A DNA stretch of 64,000 nucleotides from assembly GCA_025331125.1 (NCBI GenBank), contig JAOALB010000051.1, positions 245,305 through 309,304 of the forward strand, in the 5' to 3' direction. The notes beneath the pieces were generated by a model. The model searched no databases, had not been told where the DNA came from, and saw only the letters and a list, made by a program, of their open reading frames with translations. This DNA is from Mycogone perniciosa. Taxonomy: Eukaryota > Ascomycota > Sordariomycetes > Hypocreales > Hypocreaceae. Shown here one piece after another: positions 1 through 12,178 of this stretch (positions within the stretch are counted from its first letter, which is position 1; the number at the start of each line of letters is the position of its first letter). Both the position numbers and the translations under genes were made by a program.

Positions 1-1014
1 GAGACTACTTTTGCGCATACCCAGATGGCTTCTTTTCTTTTCTTTCTCCCTTATCCATAGACCAAAAGATCATGATGCCATTTCTAGCTTATTGTAATCA
101 GTATTGTGTTTGGGGACTTTAGCTGTCACAGTGGCCAATGCAGTGATCTGATCAGAAAACCCCTCCCATGGACTGGAATAAACCTGATTAACCGAGTGAT
201 AAAGAATTGCCAATGTTTCAAGTTCACGAACGATTATCGTTCTCAACCTTGAGGCCTCTCTTCTGTCACAATTCCTGCAGGCGACCGCTCCAGTACATGA
301 TACCTTCATGGGATAGGACCGGATGTGTCTTATCACCTACATGAACATATGCGTACAACTCTGCTGGTGGTTGGCACACTGATACAGCAAGAGTAACATC
401 ACTCGTAAGTTTCGTATCGGCATAGACTAGCATGTATGTATGTATACTGCTGGCCAAGAGCATACATATATACGAGTAGTAGTACTACTCCGCAAGGATG
501 TATGTAATTAATAATAGAACCAACAAGAGATTATGTTATGCATGTTTACTTACCATTTGAGATTGGAGAGTCCATAAACGCACGTCAGAACCACTCCTAC
601 TACTACCCACCAAGGTGACCATAAGATCTAAGTGGTCGTAAAACGATCGGGCGAGAAAGGGGATTACCTACCGGCAGTATTATGCATCTAGTATAGCAGT
701 ACTACTACATACTCGTATGTTCACCCCATCAGCTAATCTCCATAAACGATGAAACCCACTATGAACGGAAGGGTGTCGGGGACGTACGAGTATGCTTGAT
801 TCAACGGGGAAAATAATAATAGTTCCACCGAGCACGTTTGTGTGCAACATGGTATTGGTGCGTGCGATCCTTTGGTGGAGGAGACGGGCCGTATGTTGCA
901 ACTAATGAACAAAACATCTTAGCTCGGCTATAATAATTGTGCTGTAGGGTATCTAAAACGTGGCTTTTTGGAAGTGAGATGAGATGGTGTGGAATGCTAG
1001 CAAAGGGGATCGAA

Positions 1015-1043
1015 GATGGATGGATGGATGGACGGATGGACGG
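1015..1043. repeat. Imperfect GGAT tetranucleotide tract
   Basis: Tandem GATG/GGAT-type units, slightly degenerate with two GGAC variants, run for about 29 bp in the spacer. It is a microsatellite with no visible function. Confidence 0.7.
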
Positions 1044-4000
1044 GAAGAGACTCCCATTCTGTTTCAGCCAAAGAGAGGGCAGAGCACGCAATGGAGGCCT
1101 GGTGTTGGGTAGTATGCTGCTGACCCTCCGATCCTTTGGATATGTACAGCAATAAATCTCATTGCAACCTTGCTGATGAAGCATTATAGATTCATGGTGT
1201 ATTTCAGGGTAAGGTCGAATGCACGTAGCCACACCGATGAAGCTCTATGGAGGGTGCTCATCTCAGCCGCATAGCACAAGATGACAGTATCACCGCGATT
1301 AATCATACCATATACGGAGTAGGATGGCCCGACATCGAGGCAGGTCACTCCATCCAATCCGATTGCATCGCCAAGTTCGCTTCGCCGTTTTATCCCATGC
1401 CACCATCGCCAACGCACCCTGTCTTGCCTGTCTCGCGTGTATGTGTAGGGCCGAGGGTGCTCCGTGATGTACATACACATACATGTGCTGCTCCATGTGC
1501 AACTATACAAGTACTCGTACGAGAGAAGGCTTCCGGTATCCGGCCGGTTGTTGGCCGGCAGCCAAGAGTCTCCTTCATGTGCGCCAGCAAATCGTATTGC
1601 ACATGGCAAAGCCTCCTAGACTAGGTAGGCTGGAGCGCCAGACGGCTTCGGCTTTGGCTTGGCTGGAGTGTGGGCGCCTCTAGAGCCTTGGCCGAGCGAT
1701 CATCTGTGCTGCACAATAAAGTACTTACATGGCATCGGCCTATTATCTACATAAGAGTCAGATGTGGAATGCAGCCACTGGAGAAGCAGAAGCCACTTTG
1801 CCACGCGGTGTCTCGCGATGGGGCGGATCGGCTTGGGACAAGGTTGAGACACGGGCATGCTCGGCCGTTTGATGGATGACTCCATTCGTTTACATGTTCG
1901 GTAGTACTCGTAGTAGCAATGAACGAGCCATCGGGAGCCTGCTCCTAATCCCGGTGCTCACTATTACTACTCGGACTATACTCGGACTATACTCGTAGAA
2001 GGTATTTTCCTGTCTTCTCTCTCCTCTCTCGGCGGCGTTCTCGGTCACTCACGGTCAAATATTGGTCCCGTGACATGAAGATTAGGAAAATCCCATTTTT
2101 CAAACCCCTTCGCTGTATTTCCGAATTTATCATTAGCAGACGCACGATGGGGGGGAGGGGCGGCTCCATCTGCCCCAGAGAGAGGAGTCCCCCCCCATCG
2201 AGTGATCTCGGCGCATCTCCCATAGTCCCAGCAAACAACCTTGAACTCCTCGTGTTGCCCGAGCGCAGCTGACGAAAATTTTCCTTGTTTTGCCTTTTGG
2301 GCGCCAACAAAAGGTAGGCGGGTATTTCTCCGGCGAACTCGTATGGTGCTGGTTCTATGTGGAGGTACGGCATACGGAAAAGTATGGAGCTCGCAAGGTT
2401 TTAATTGCCCTTTGCTAATGTACATGTACGATGTACGCTCTCGGCCCTATGTGCAAGTACTAGGTATGTACGGAGTAGGTTCCAACCAACGGCAGAAACA
2501 CTGACCATTTGTTGGTTCGTGAGTTGACATTCGTTTCGAGATGATGGAGCACTTACATCCATACATAATACTCGTACATAGTACGAAGTAGCACATGATT
2601 GTATAGCCGAGGCGAGTTCCGTGATTTTGCTGGTGGGGTTCGGGCCGGAGACGCGCATAGACGTGCTGGGTTGTGTATGGTCGGAAGAAGTAATACGTGC
2701 ATAGCAGTACTAGTATGTAGTCGTAGTACTCCGTAGTAGTAGTAGGAGGAGTACTCGTATTACAGGGAATATTGCAGGATCAGTCATTTGACTGCTCTCG
2801 TAAGAGACAGACGCGCTTTGTTGTTCTTACAAATGTAGTATTAGTGAACGGCAAAATATATTGACGAGCATGGGTCAGATAGCCCTATGTACTCCGTATA
2901 ACTGCCAAATTTGAAAATCTTCAGTGTACGAGTAATAGTAATAATAGTAATGACAACGATTTGGACTAAAGCTTCGGGGATGAGCACGGCCGCGGCACAC
3001 CACGCTGAAGAATCAAGCCTGTGTCAATATGCGGCAAACCAACAACGCCTCATACGACACAGCATCTTTGGCAACATGGAATTACTAGTATATCCTAACC
3101 CCGACTATCAGAAACCTCCAACACCCTAGAGACCAAACAATGGTAGATCAACTACGAGTATGCATTCGGCCATCGGGACTACTATTCCGTATTGCATGTA
3201 GTATTGATGTTCCCACTCACAAACCGCCGAGAAGGCGCCTGTAAGCAGAGCAAATAGCGTGGTCAGAAACGCTGTATGTGTGCTCCGTACGAGTACTCCG
3301 GACGCAGTGCCTATAGCTAGTAGTATAATCCCATCAATCGCCCGGCCAAACAAGTCAGGTGGTTCTGTTGGTGGCTTTGCACAGAGTTCGGAGATGATTC
3401 CAGATTGCAGATGCCAGATCCCTAATTGGCCTGCCAAGCCGCCCCTAGCTCGGTCAATTAAGACTGGGGCTTCTGGGACCTCTGGCAAAGTACGACCGAA
3501 TATTCGCCATTTGGGGTCATGGGCCGGAAATACAGGGGGCAATTCTCCAGCTTTTCTCCCCATTTGTCTCCCCAGAGAGAGCATGGACGCCCATGGGGAA
3601 GCAGAGGATGAGTGAGATACGAGCACGAGAGCCTTGTTGTTGTTGTCTTGTGTCTGTTGTCCAGGGAGAGAGGCCGCCTATACTCGTACCTCCGCACATG
3701 CACCCCAAACTCTGCGGCCGCTCTATCCATAGCACTAACACTACCATGCTGTGTCTTGCTTGGTTATGGTTATGATAGTACTTCGTAGCAGTAGCAGCAG
3801 TAATAATGTTGTCATTGACTTTGGGTGGTGGCGTCTGTCGGCCTCGGTGGCTCGCTGTGACAGTGGGTGGAATGTTCTTCGGCCCAACCGTTTGATCTAT
3901 GGCCCCCAGGATGTCTCTTCATCACCACAGCCTGTCTTTCTCGATTGGAAATGGTCTGGGCGTTAGTGCTGCTATTACATCACCATACGAAGCAAGCAGA

Positions 4001-4077
4001 AGTTCCGGACGACGATTAGCTTGATGGAATGGAGCCTGGAAAGTAACATTACAGGTAACATCTGCAGCAATAAGATT

Positions 4078-4098
4078 TGCAGTCTGCAGTCTGCAGTC
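4078..4098. repeat. (TGCAGTC)3 tandem repeat
   Basis: Three exact 7-bp units in direct tandem lie 1.4 kb upstream of the sugar transporter start. Confidence 0.8.
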
Positions 4099-5174
4099 TA
4101 CAGCCCACGAGATGGATGCCAGGACTCCGTACTTTTCCATACTTTGTACACTGCCTATCTACGAACATCATCACTCAACATCTAGGCTTCTGTCATCACC
4201 ACTCACTTACCAGCCCAAACGGTTTGTGCTCGCCTTTTACGGAGTACCCTGAAAGGAAGAAAAGAAAAGAAAAACACACCATGTCGCTACCCCAACTAAA
4301 ACTACAGGACCCAGCAACCAAGCAGATGCCGGGGGCATGGACCCAACGGCCGGCCTTTCTCGGCGCTTCTCTGCTTCGCCTGCAAGCAGATCAACAAGGG
4401 GGGTTCAGTGGCCCGAGGGCTCTCAAGAGCTCTCAAGGGCTGCCAAAGAGCGCCAGACCAAGCCGTTTTCAGGGCTCTGCCCACTAATTAAAGCCCCGTG
4501 GCCGTCGGCCTTACTTCGTAGCCAGAAGCATCCGAGATCCACAAATCCCCATGCAGGCTTCCCCAGACGCGCTGGCTGGTCATTTTTGGCCCTGAAGCTC
4601 TCTGGCAGTCAGCACTCTGCCCTCTGCCCTCTGCATCCGTCACCCTCCTTTTCTCACCTCCATGAGGCTCCATCCCATCACGCAGAAAGGCCGCCAACCC
4701 CATCTCCTCGCGTGCGCCGTGCCGCGGACCCCTGGCCCCTGTGGCGGCTGGCCTAACTGTAATCATCCCAAAGCTGCTAATTTTTTTCTGTTTGCATGGA
4801 TCCATGCCCACACCCCCTCACGACTCGAGCTTCATCGTGATGCTATGCATCAGCACTCTTCTCCAAGTGAAGCATCGGTAGCACACACACAGCACACGCC
4901 TCTCGAGAATTCCATTTCTTGCGCAGCGCAGCGCTAATGGCCACGGCCAGCGGAGCCCTCAGGCTAGTATTACGGGTACATTGGAGCAGACAGGTACTTT
5001 GCGTGTGTATGCAGTGCTAATACAATGCTAATGTCAATGCTTAGCTTAGGGGGACCCGAAAGCATATTATCGTAAACATCATCACCTGTCTGTGGTGAGC
5101 GAACGAACGCCACGCCTTACGCCTCACGCCTCACGCCGCACCCCCCCCTGGTCCCGATCCCCATGTTGACGGAA

Positions 5175-5204
5175 AGTCTGAGTCTGAGTCTGCGTCTGAG
5201 TCTG
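5175..5204. repeat. (AGTCTG)5 hexanucleotide repeat
   Basis: Five 6-bp units, one with an A-to-C change, lie 265 bp upstream of the sugar transporter start codon, inside its likely promoter or leader. A further CTCACGC-type tandem lies just before it (about 5106-5135). Confidence 0.75.
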
Positions 5205-5469
5205 TTCGTCCCCAATGCTACGTGAATAATAAAAAGACCGGTCTTCGCCCGCCCTTTCCTGGAATTCTTTGTCTTGCCTTGTCGGTCTGTGTGTCTCACA
5301 GGAGTTCGCCGTTCCCTCCGCCTGGGTCCTCCTTTCTTCCTTTCTTCCTCTCTTCCTGCTAAGAGCTTTCCCCTCCATTCCAATCGCCAGACAATCCAAC
5401 AAACAAAGAGACGAAATTCAGCAGCGCGGGTAGTACAGACGTGACAAGCACACCTACTACTTCGGCATC

Positions 5470-7262
5470 ATGTCCGACTCGTTCGACAACAAGGGCGGCG
5501 AGACTCGCAAAGAGTCTGTCGCCCTCCACACGGCTCAGGATGTTGAACACATCGAGGCGCCCATCACCTGGAAGGCCTACCTGATCTGCGCTTTCGCCTC
5601 CTTCGGTGGTATCTTCTTCGGCTACGACTCTGGTTACATCAACGGTGTCACGGGCTCCAAGATCTTCTTCGAGGCCGTCGAGGGCGTGGGCGCCGCCAAG
5701 CTCAGCGAGAGTCACTCGTCCCTCATCGTCTCTATCTTGTCCTGCGGAACTTTCTTTGGTGCCATTCTTGCCGGCGATGTTGCTGACTGGATCGGCCGAA
5801 AGTGGACTGTCATCATTGGTTGTATTATCTACATGCTCGGTGTCGTTGTTCAGATGGTCACCTCTCCCGAACACGCTCTTGGTCCTATTGTCGCCGGTCG
5901 TCTGATTGCCGGCGTCGGTGTCGGTTTTGAGTCTGCCATTGTCATCTTGTACATGTCCGAGATTGTAAGTTGTCCCCTTGTGTATCATCTCTACTTGGCC
6001 CAAATCGCCATACTAACGTTCGCTCCAGTGCCCCCGCAAGGTCCGTGGTGCTCTCGTCGCTGGTTACCAATTCTGCATTACCATTGGTATCATGCTGGCG
6101 TCCATCATCGTCTATGTGTGCAGCAACATCAAGGACACCGGTGCCTATCGTATCCCCATTGCCATTCAGTTCCCTTGGGCTCTGATCCTCGGTGGTGGTC
6201 TGCTCTTCCTGCCTGACTCTCCCCGCTACTACGTCAAGAAGGGTGAGATCGAGAGGGCTGCCGATGCCCTGGCCCGCGTTCGTGGTCAGCCCCAGGACTC
6301 TGAGTTCGTCCAGAACGAGCTTGCTGAGATCATTGCCAACGAGGAATACGAGCGTGCCCTCATCCCCTCCACCACCTGGTTCGGCAGCTGGGCCAACTGC
6401 TTCAAGGGTAGCCTGTGGGTCTCCAAGTCCAACTTGCGCCGAACTATCCTCGGTACTTCTCTGCAGATGATGCAGCAATGGTAAGAATTCTCCGATTATG
6501 TGTTCTAAAAATACCGACGACAGTCACTAACAGCCTCGCTCCAGGACTGGTGTCAACTTCATCTTCTACTACTCGACTCCCTTCCTCCAGTCGACTGGTG
6601 CCATTGACAACTCTTTCCTGATTTCTCTCATCTTCACCCTGGTCAATGTCTGCTCTACTCCTCTTTCTTTCTGGACTGTCGAGAGATTCGGACGTCGTAC
6701 CATTCTCATCGTCGGTGCCGCGGGTATGCTTATCTGCCAGTTCCTCGTCGCCATCATCGGTGTTACCGTCGGATTTAACAAGACCCATCTCCCCGAGGGT
6801 GCTAAGCTGCCTATTGCCGACAACATTGCCGCTGTCAACGCCCAGATTGCCTTCATTGCCATCTTCATCTTCTGGTTCGCCTCCACCTGGGGCCCTGGTG
6901 CCTGGATCGTCATCGGCGAGATTTTCCCTCTCCCCATCCGATCTCGTGGTGTTGGTCTCTCCACCGCCTCCAACTGGCTCTGGAACACCATTATTGCCGT
7001 CATTACCCCCTACATGGTTGGTACCGACAGGGGCAACATGAAGTCGTCTGTCTTCTTCGTCTGGGGCGGTCTTTGCACCTGCGCCTTTGTCTACGCCTAC
7101 TTCCTGATTCCTGAGACCAAGGGTCTGTCCCTTGAGCAGGTTGACAAGATGATGGAGGAGACCACTCCCCGAACCTCGAGCAAGTGGAAGCCCCACAGCA
7201 CATTCGCCGGCTCCCATGGAGCTACTAACTATCTCGAGAAGAGTGGCCAATCCGCTGTCTAA
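5470..7262 (+). CDS. MFS monosaccharide (hexose) transporter
   Basis: Three exons (5470-5964, 6029-6480, 6545-7262) give 554 residues. It is a plasma-membrane sugar:proton symporter of the MFS sugar-porter family, probably for glucose or related monosaccharides. Visible family marks are the TM1 motif FGGIFFGYDSGYINGV, the loop motif DWIGRK, PDSPRYYVKKG at the end of the first half, ERFGRR in the second half, and PETKGLSLEQVD after the last membrane segment. Length matches the family's usual 500-560. The start is the first ATG, followed by a 45-residue hydrophilic N terminus. Both introns are 64 bp; the first has a TACTAAC branch site. Codon use is strongly biased to C-ending codons, as in highly expressed fungal genes. 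The family is certain. The exact sugar and affinity class are inference. Confidence 0.95.
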
Positions 7263-8089
7263 GTCAAGATTGGACTTTAGGATGAGAGTTTTGGGTGAGA
7301 ATTTTTGCTATTACGACGAACATACCCTAGGTTGGAGGAATTGGTAAAGAGAAATGCGTTTGACGTTGAAACGTAACCTAATGCGGTAGATGTAATTACT
7401 TCCAATCAATACCTATTATTAGTTCAATTCCCTATGCGAGTGTTGATACTCGACATTCTTCTCTTAATCAAGATGCCTTTGCTTTATCTTGTTGAGTAAG
7501 TGGCTGCACGTGACATCTGTTTGTGTTGCTGATAGCAATTGAGCGGGGCTTTTATTAATCCAGTAAGCTGAGGGCCGGAATGAAGGCGTCAATAATTCGA
7601 CACTAGCAACTGAGACGGACAGAAAGGAAAAGGGGTAATATGCTTCCATAAACTGCGGTATTGAGTTTGAAAAATAACTGGAAAATATGAGCCCAAGACA
7701 TGAGTTTAATAGCTGCTCCGTACTGTGTCACGTTAGACTGTTTTTGGTTTGTGTTTCTACACTTTGCTTGCCATGACCCATCGCTTAAAGTGATGATGTT
7801 TGCTGGGAAATGTGTTCACCTTTTCGCTCTTTTTCTCTCCCCTAGTCTCCATGTTTTCTAATAAAACCTCTTATAGTCCTCAATATACCAGCATAGTCCT
7901 CATAATCTTTTTGGATGGCGCCTTGGCCTGGTTCGTCGTCTGTACGATGCGTCATCCCTTGTGGTGGTTTGCCAAAGTCTATGACAAATGATAGGGCTAC
8001 CAGGCCTGCATTATCTTGCCCATTTATGACTATTATCCCAATAAAGACTACATATATTGTACACGCAAAGCTCTGCAGCAACGGACTCC
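7263..8089. other. Convergent 3' spacer
   Basis: This lies between the 3' ends of the sugar transporter (+) and the rhodopsin-domain gene (-). I see no gene or conserved motif. It should hold both polyadenylation regions. Confidence 0.6.
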
Positions 8090-9595
8090 TCATTCGGTTA
8101 TTTTAACAGACGGTGGTGTACCAGCCCTATCTTCCCCCTTCGCTGTTCTACTACTGCCGGTCACGCTGAGTATATTCTCCGTACTCTCGTCCCCTTTCTT
8201 GGAAGATGATGCATCGGCATTCTTCTCGATACTCTCCACATCCATTTGGCTGCCCAAAGACCTCATTCCGTTCTTTGCCCTCCACGACTGCAGCGCGTAA
8301 GGAGCATCACAACCACCTTGGTGGAGTCCCCGCGAGCGGGAGAGAGAGTTGGTTCCAGTGCCGTTGCGGGTGCTGCGCTCAGAGAAGTATTTGACAAGAG
8401 GGGCGAGGGTAGGGACGCAGGCGATGATGATGCCGACGGCGTTTTCGATAATGGACCATTTTATGGCTTTGGCGGAGTCGAGGTAGTTCGAGAGGTTGGT
8501 GATGGTTTGGATGCGGATGATTTGGACGATGGTGACGAAGAGGCCGAGGGTGAAGAGGCCGAGCAGGACAAGCTTTTTGCGGAGTTTCATCTGAAGCTTA
8601 ATGAGGACGGGGAAGGGGAGGATTAACCTGCGAGATAGGGTAAGAAAGGGACGCAAAGAGGAGGTCAAAGAGAAGGGGGGAGACGTACGTTGTTATGTCA
8701 AAGACAATGGTTAGGGCGGAGAAGGTTAGATAGAACGGAACCGCTTCTGCGCAGTGTCCAGGGACAAGGGGCTTCCATTGTTTTTCAATCTGGTTTCGTT
8801 AGGACTGAGCTTCCAGTTACGTTAGGGGGGATCCAAGTTGGGCATACTGGAGTGCACAAGAAGAGGAAGACGCAGATGAAGGCTACATGTGCCATTGTGA
8901 CGATGGTGGCGATTGTAATGGGCAGAAGTCGATATGATCCGGGCACTAGGCGTATGTAGGATATCAGGAGACTCGTTTTGAAGCCCCAGATACCGACAAC
9001 ATAGCTGGATAGTGTCAATTGATGTCAAACAAATGTCCTGTAGAGATCGCTGGCTTACAAAGGAGCGCCGATGTATTGCATCTGATGACACAACTTGGTT
9101 AGAACTGGACCATTTCAACAGGAGAAGGTGGAGATTCCACTGGGCTAACTTACCAAGCCAAAATTGAGGAGATTTTCAGCTGGCATGTCGTCCAGATGGA
9201 CGAGTCCCAGTCCCCATTTTGTCTCTGGGTTGACAATTAGCAACGATCAGCCATAAGACTTGGGAGTGTCGACATACGGACTATTGTCGCTGTTGTATAA
9301 CCACAACAACCGAGCTACATACTCCCCGTTAGATCTCCATCACACTGACTAGATCTGAGATTCGAGACATACCCAAGCCACGGCAATGATCCAGTCGTCT
9401 AAGATTTCTTAGGGTCAGCCACTCCAAGTCTCGGACGATCGACATACCTGGACCCATGGACTTCACAAGCATTGACCTGACATACAGCCGCAAGCACAAG
9501 GCAATCAGCGCCAGGGAAGTGACCAGCAAAGCCACAGCCGTAATGGTCGGGCCCTCATTGGGCGTGCCCTCGGGTGTATTGTATGCCCAGGCCAT
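8090..9595 (-). CDS. Rhodopsin-domain (PTH11-like) integral membrane protein
   Basis: Eight exons on the minus strand: 9595-9448, 9398-9373, 9314-9278, 9224-9154, 9081-9059, 9004-8848, 8789-8689 and 8627-8090, giving 366 residues with every junction in phase. The protein belongs to the fungal rhodopsin-like seven-helix family that surrounds the PTH11 receptors. Family marks are DDWIIAVAW after TM1, a GLGLVHLDDMP loop, GIWGFKTSLLISYIRL in a middle helix, KQWKPLVPGHC in the extracellular loop and VFDITTLILPFPVLIKLQ. The C-terminal tail (about 100 residues) is hydrophilic and rich in Ser, Lys and Glu, and is probably cytosolic. I chose the ATG at 9595; an upstream TTG is not a likely start. No CFEM domain is present. 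Ligand and function are unknown. Confidence 0.9.
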
Positions 9596-12178
9596 GATGT
9601 CTCGCAACCAGCTTCTCGGTCAAGTTTGTGTCTCGTACGACTAAAATCTTAAAAACAAAAACTTCGCCAGGCCGTCAATACATGACGCAAGAGTGGTCTG
9701 AAGGGAGTTGAGAACCGCAAAACAGAAAGACAAGTTGGGAAAACGGAGTGTGCGTGTGACCAGGTCTTGTAGTATAAAGGGCAGTCCAGGAGATCTGCTT
9801 CTACTCCGTACTAGTACTATCTGATTTTCGGTACTGAAACATTGGGATTGCAGAAATCTTGAATAAGAGTACGGCAGTTGAGGGGAAATACGATGGGCCA
9901 CAACATCAACAGTTTTAGCTTAATGCGCACTCCGCCGGTTTTGGGAAAACATAAGTAGTAGTAGCCGAGATGGAGGGCAACGATGTCCCGGTAGGGCGAC
10001 TACTCTATGCCTAAGGTGTCCTTAGTCCGTCGATGTTATGGAGCATCTAGGAACGGTCTTTTGGATAATCCATGCGTTTGGGAGGAAAAAGGACAAGGAT
10101 GTGTGTGATGCCCCTCATCAGAAAGGAGTTGAAATGAAGGCATCTCGTGTCCCCGCCTGCTTACGATTTAGATAAGAACGGCGGTACGGACAATATCACC
10201 CTTAAAAAAAACCAAAACGCCTCCTAAGACGACTAAGTACTAGTATGAGAGAACTAGCAGTGCTCCGTATGCACCGTATTGAGCCTTTGGAGTTATAGCC
10301 ATCTGGGTAGAGTCTGTCTTTTGCTTTTTGCTGCCTGGCAATTATTCCTTCTAATACTACGAGTACTAAGATCGTTGATACGAGATCTCAGGCACGATGT
10401 TTTGCCCGCTAGGCTCACGATTCATGAAAATAAACGAAGAGCAAAGTGAGAAGAAGGCTAGTAGCATTGAGTCTTTAGTGGTTTGGGGTTCAATTACAGG
10501 GCGAACGAGGACAGGCCTCTTAATCAATCTTATCTGTCACTTTCTGTCAAAGCAACGGCTCTCTCCGTTGACAGCTTGACAGCGGTAAAGCCACAAGCCA
10601 TGCTGGTAAAAAAAATTACTTCACGGACCGACTTCGTCCAGAGAAAAACTTGCTATTCTCGAGTTGTCCAGGTTGAGTGCCGATCAGTTGGCCAAATCAA
10701 ACTACGGAGTATTCCGGAGTTTGAATAGGCACAATGCGCTCTACCTGCTCCTTCAGGATCGGAAGCTATTGAATCGATCTCCTCCTAGAATCCCTCCGCC
10801 CGACTCATCGGCGCTCTCGGCATAATACTGATACTCGGAGTACTGTTGCTACTGGCCCCATCCTACTAATAAGAACCGTCCAGCGAGAGCCGGCTCCCCG
10901 GTCTCCAACCACTTGCTTATGGCTACTCTTGGGGGCCAACCTGGGCCAGGGTATCCAATGAAAGGCGTGTGTGGCTTAGTATTGGCTTCAATCGTCAGCG
11001 GGAGGAGTGTCATCCCGCTAGAGCCGCCGGTACAGTTAAATTTTGTACGAGTAATGGTGGTTAGCGGCCTTGTACATATAGAGGCAAGTTTGATTGCAAG
11101 GAGGGAGAAATCCACCGCAAACCACGAATTCACCCTTACTCGTGGGGGTCATTGTCATGTCAGCTTTTGAAATCAAAATGCTATGAGAGCAAAAAGATGC
11201 GAAATTGCATTTGTGGGAAGATGGAAAAGTGAGGTTTTGTTCACGAGACTAAACCAAACCACCCCAATCGATGCCTGGCGAGGACAAAGCGGCGGCAGTG
11301 CTCTCAGAAAGAAACGGGTGTTGAATCTACAGGCACATACTTTTACGTGACCGTCCCTACTTCCGGGTTATGAGGGCTTCAAGAGCAGCCAGCTAACATG
11401 CTCGCTCCCTTTTGTGTTTGTTTGGCTGCTGCTCTGGTGTCCCTGAGTGAAGACAGAAAGGCATTATCAACGGATATAACGGCAGAATGCAGTCCAATAA
11501 TCCCGTAATGACATCGTCAGAATATAATCGAGACGCACCATCCACGTGGAGATGACAGCTTGTCAGGCATGCAAGATCATGCAAAAGCGTCTAGTGTTGC
11601 TGGGGGAAGAACAGAACATGTTCTGTGCTCCACGAGTTCGTACGGTGGACTTGGAACAAGACGGACGCAGGTTGTATTTATATAAACAAGATGCACCTGA
11701 CGTCACTCGCCATGGCTGGTGCAACATGAATCATGAGTCCGCTTAGACGCATTGCATTCCTACTCCGCCCACTCGTCCCCATAGGATCCTTTGCAGCCGA
11801 TAGTCTAGAATCTGCAGCTGCTTGAGAGGGGCTTCATTCCAATATCCAGTGGATACGCAGGCCCTTTACCCAACCAAGCAACTGCACCGGCTATGAGACG
11901 GACTCGCTGAAGTGATTGCTCACCTCGAAATATTGACCATTGCTGCTCCATATTGCTAGCACCAGCAAATAGTTCTCTCATCTCCGCTTGGAAGCGTCAA
12001 ATAAGCGAAGCGGTGCTGCGGCCGCACCGAAAACTATCGGCAGCTCGGTGGCTGATACGAGAGCAGATGCATGCATCCAGACTATTAATATAGAGACCCG
12101 TCCCTCTCACCTCGCTGAAGAGAAGATTGCCCATCTTGCTCGCCGTGCTTTCTTGACGGCTAGTAGAAGCTCCACAAG
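9596..12178. other. Intergenic region, divergent promoters
   Basis: No gene is supported in this 2.6 kb. It lies between the divergently transcribed rhodopsin-domain and flavin-oxidoreductase genes. Visible elements are two exact 9-mers (9802, 10703), a palindromic TCCACGTGGA with a CACGTG core at 11541-11550, a TATA-like TATTTATATAAAC at 11675-11687, and an AT-rich ATTAATATAG about 95 bp before the oxidoreductase start. Confidence 0.5.

Larger units (their letters stand above)
1..5469. other. Gene-free spacer with simple repeats
   Basis: I find no protein-coding gene here. Open frames are short, mutually overlapping and lack domains or paired splice sites. The stretch holds simple-sequence tracts rich in TAC/GTA/ACGAG triplets and five copies of the 9-mer TACTCCGTA or its complement (1313, 2469, 2727, 2890, 4238). 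The last kilobase becomes pyrimidine-rich (about 5310-5400) and probably holds the promoter and leader of the sugar transporter that starts at 5470. Confidence 0.6.

Noticed and set aside
3126..3626. 166-codon minus-strand frame with a hydrophobic C terminus
   Set aside because: Isolated in repeat-rich spacer, overlaps a plus-strand frame of equal quality and has no recognised domain; I cannot support it as a gene.
4077..4937. Overlapping plus-strand frames of 90-140 codons
   Set aside because: Pro/Ser/Arg-rich, three frames open at once, no consistent start or domain; more likely GC-rich promoter DNA of the sugar transporter.
6444..7250. 268-codon antisense open frame opposite the third exon of the sugar transporter
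   Set aside because: It mirrors a strongly codon-biased gene, has Asp/Gly/Glu-rich composition typical of antisense shadows, and no domain.
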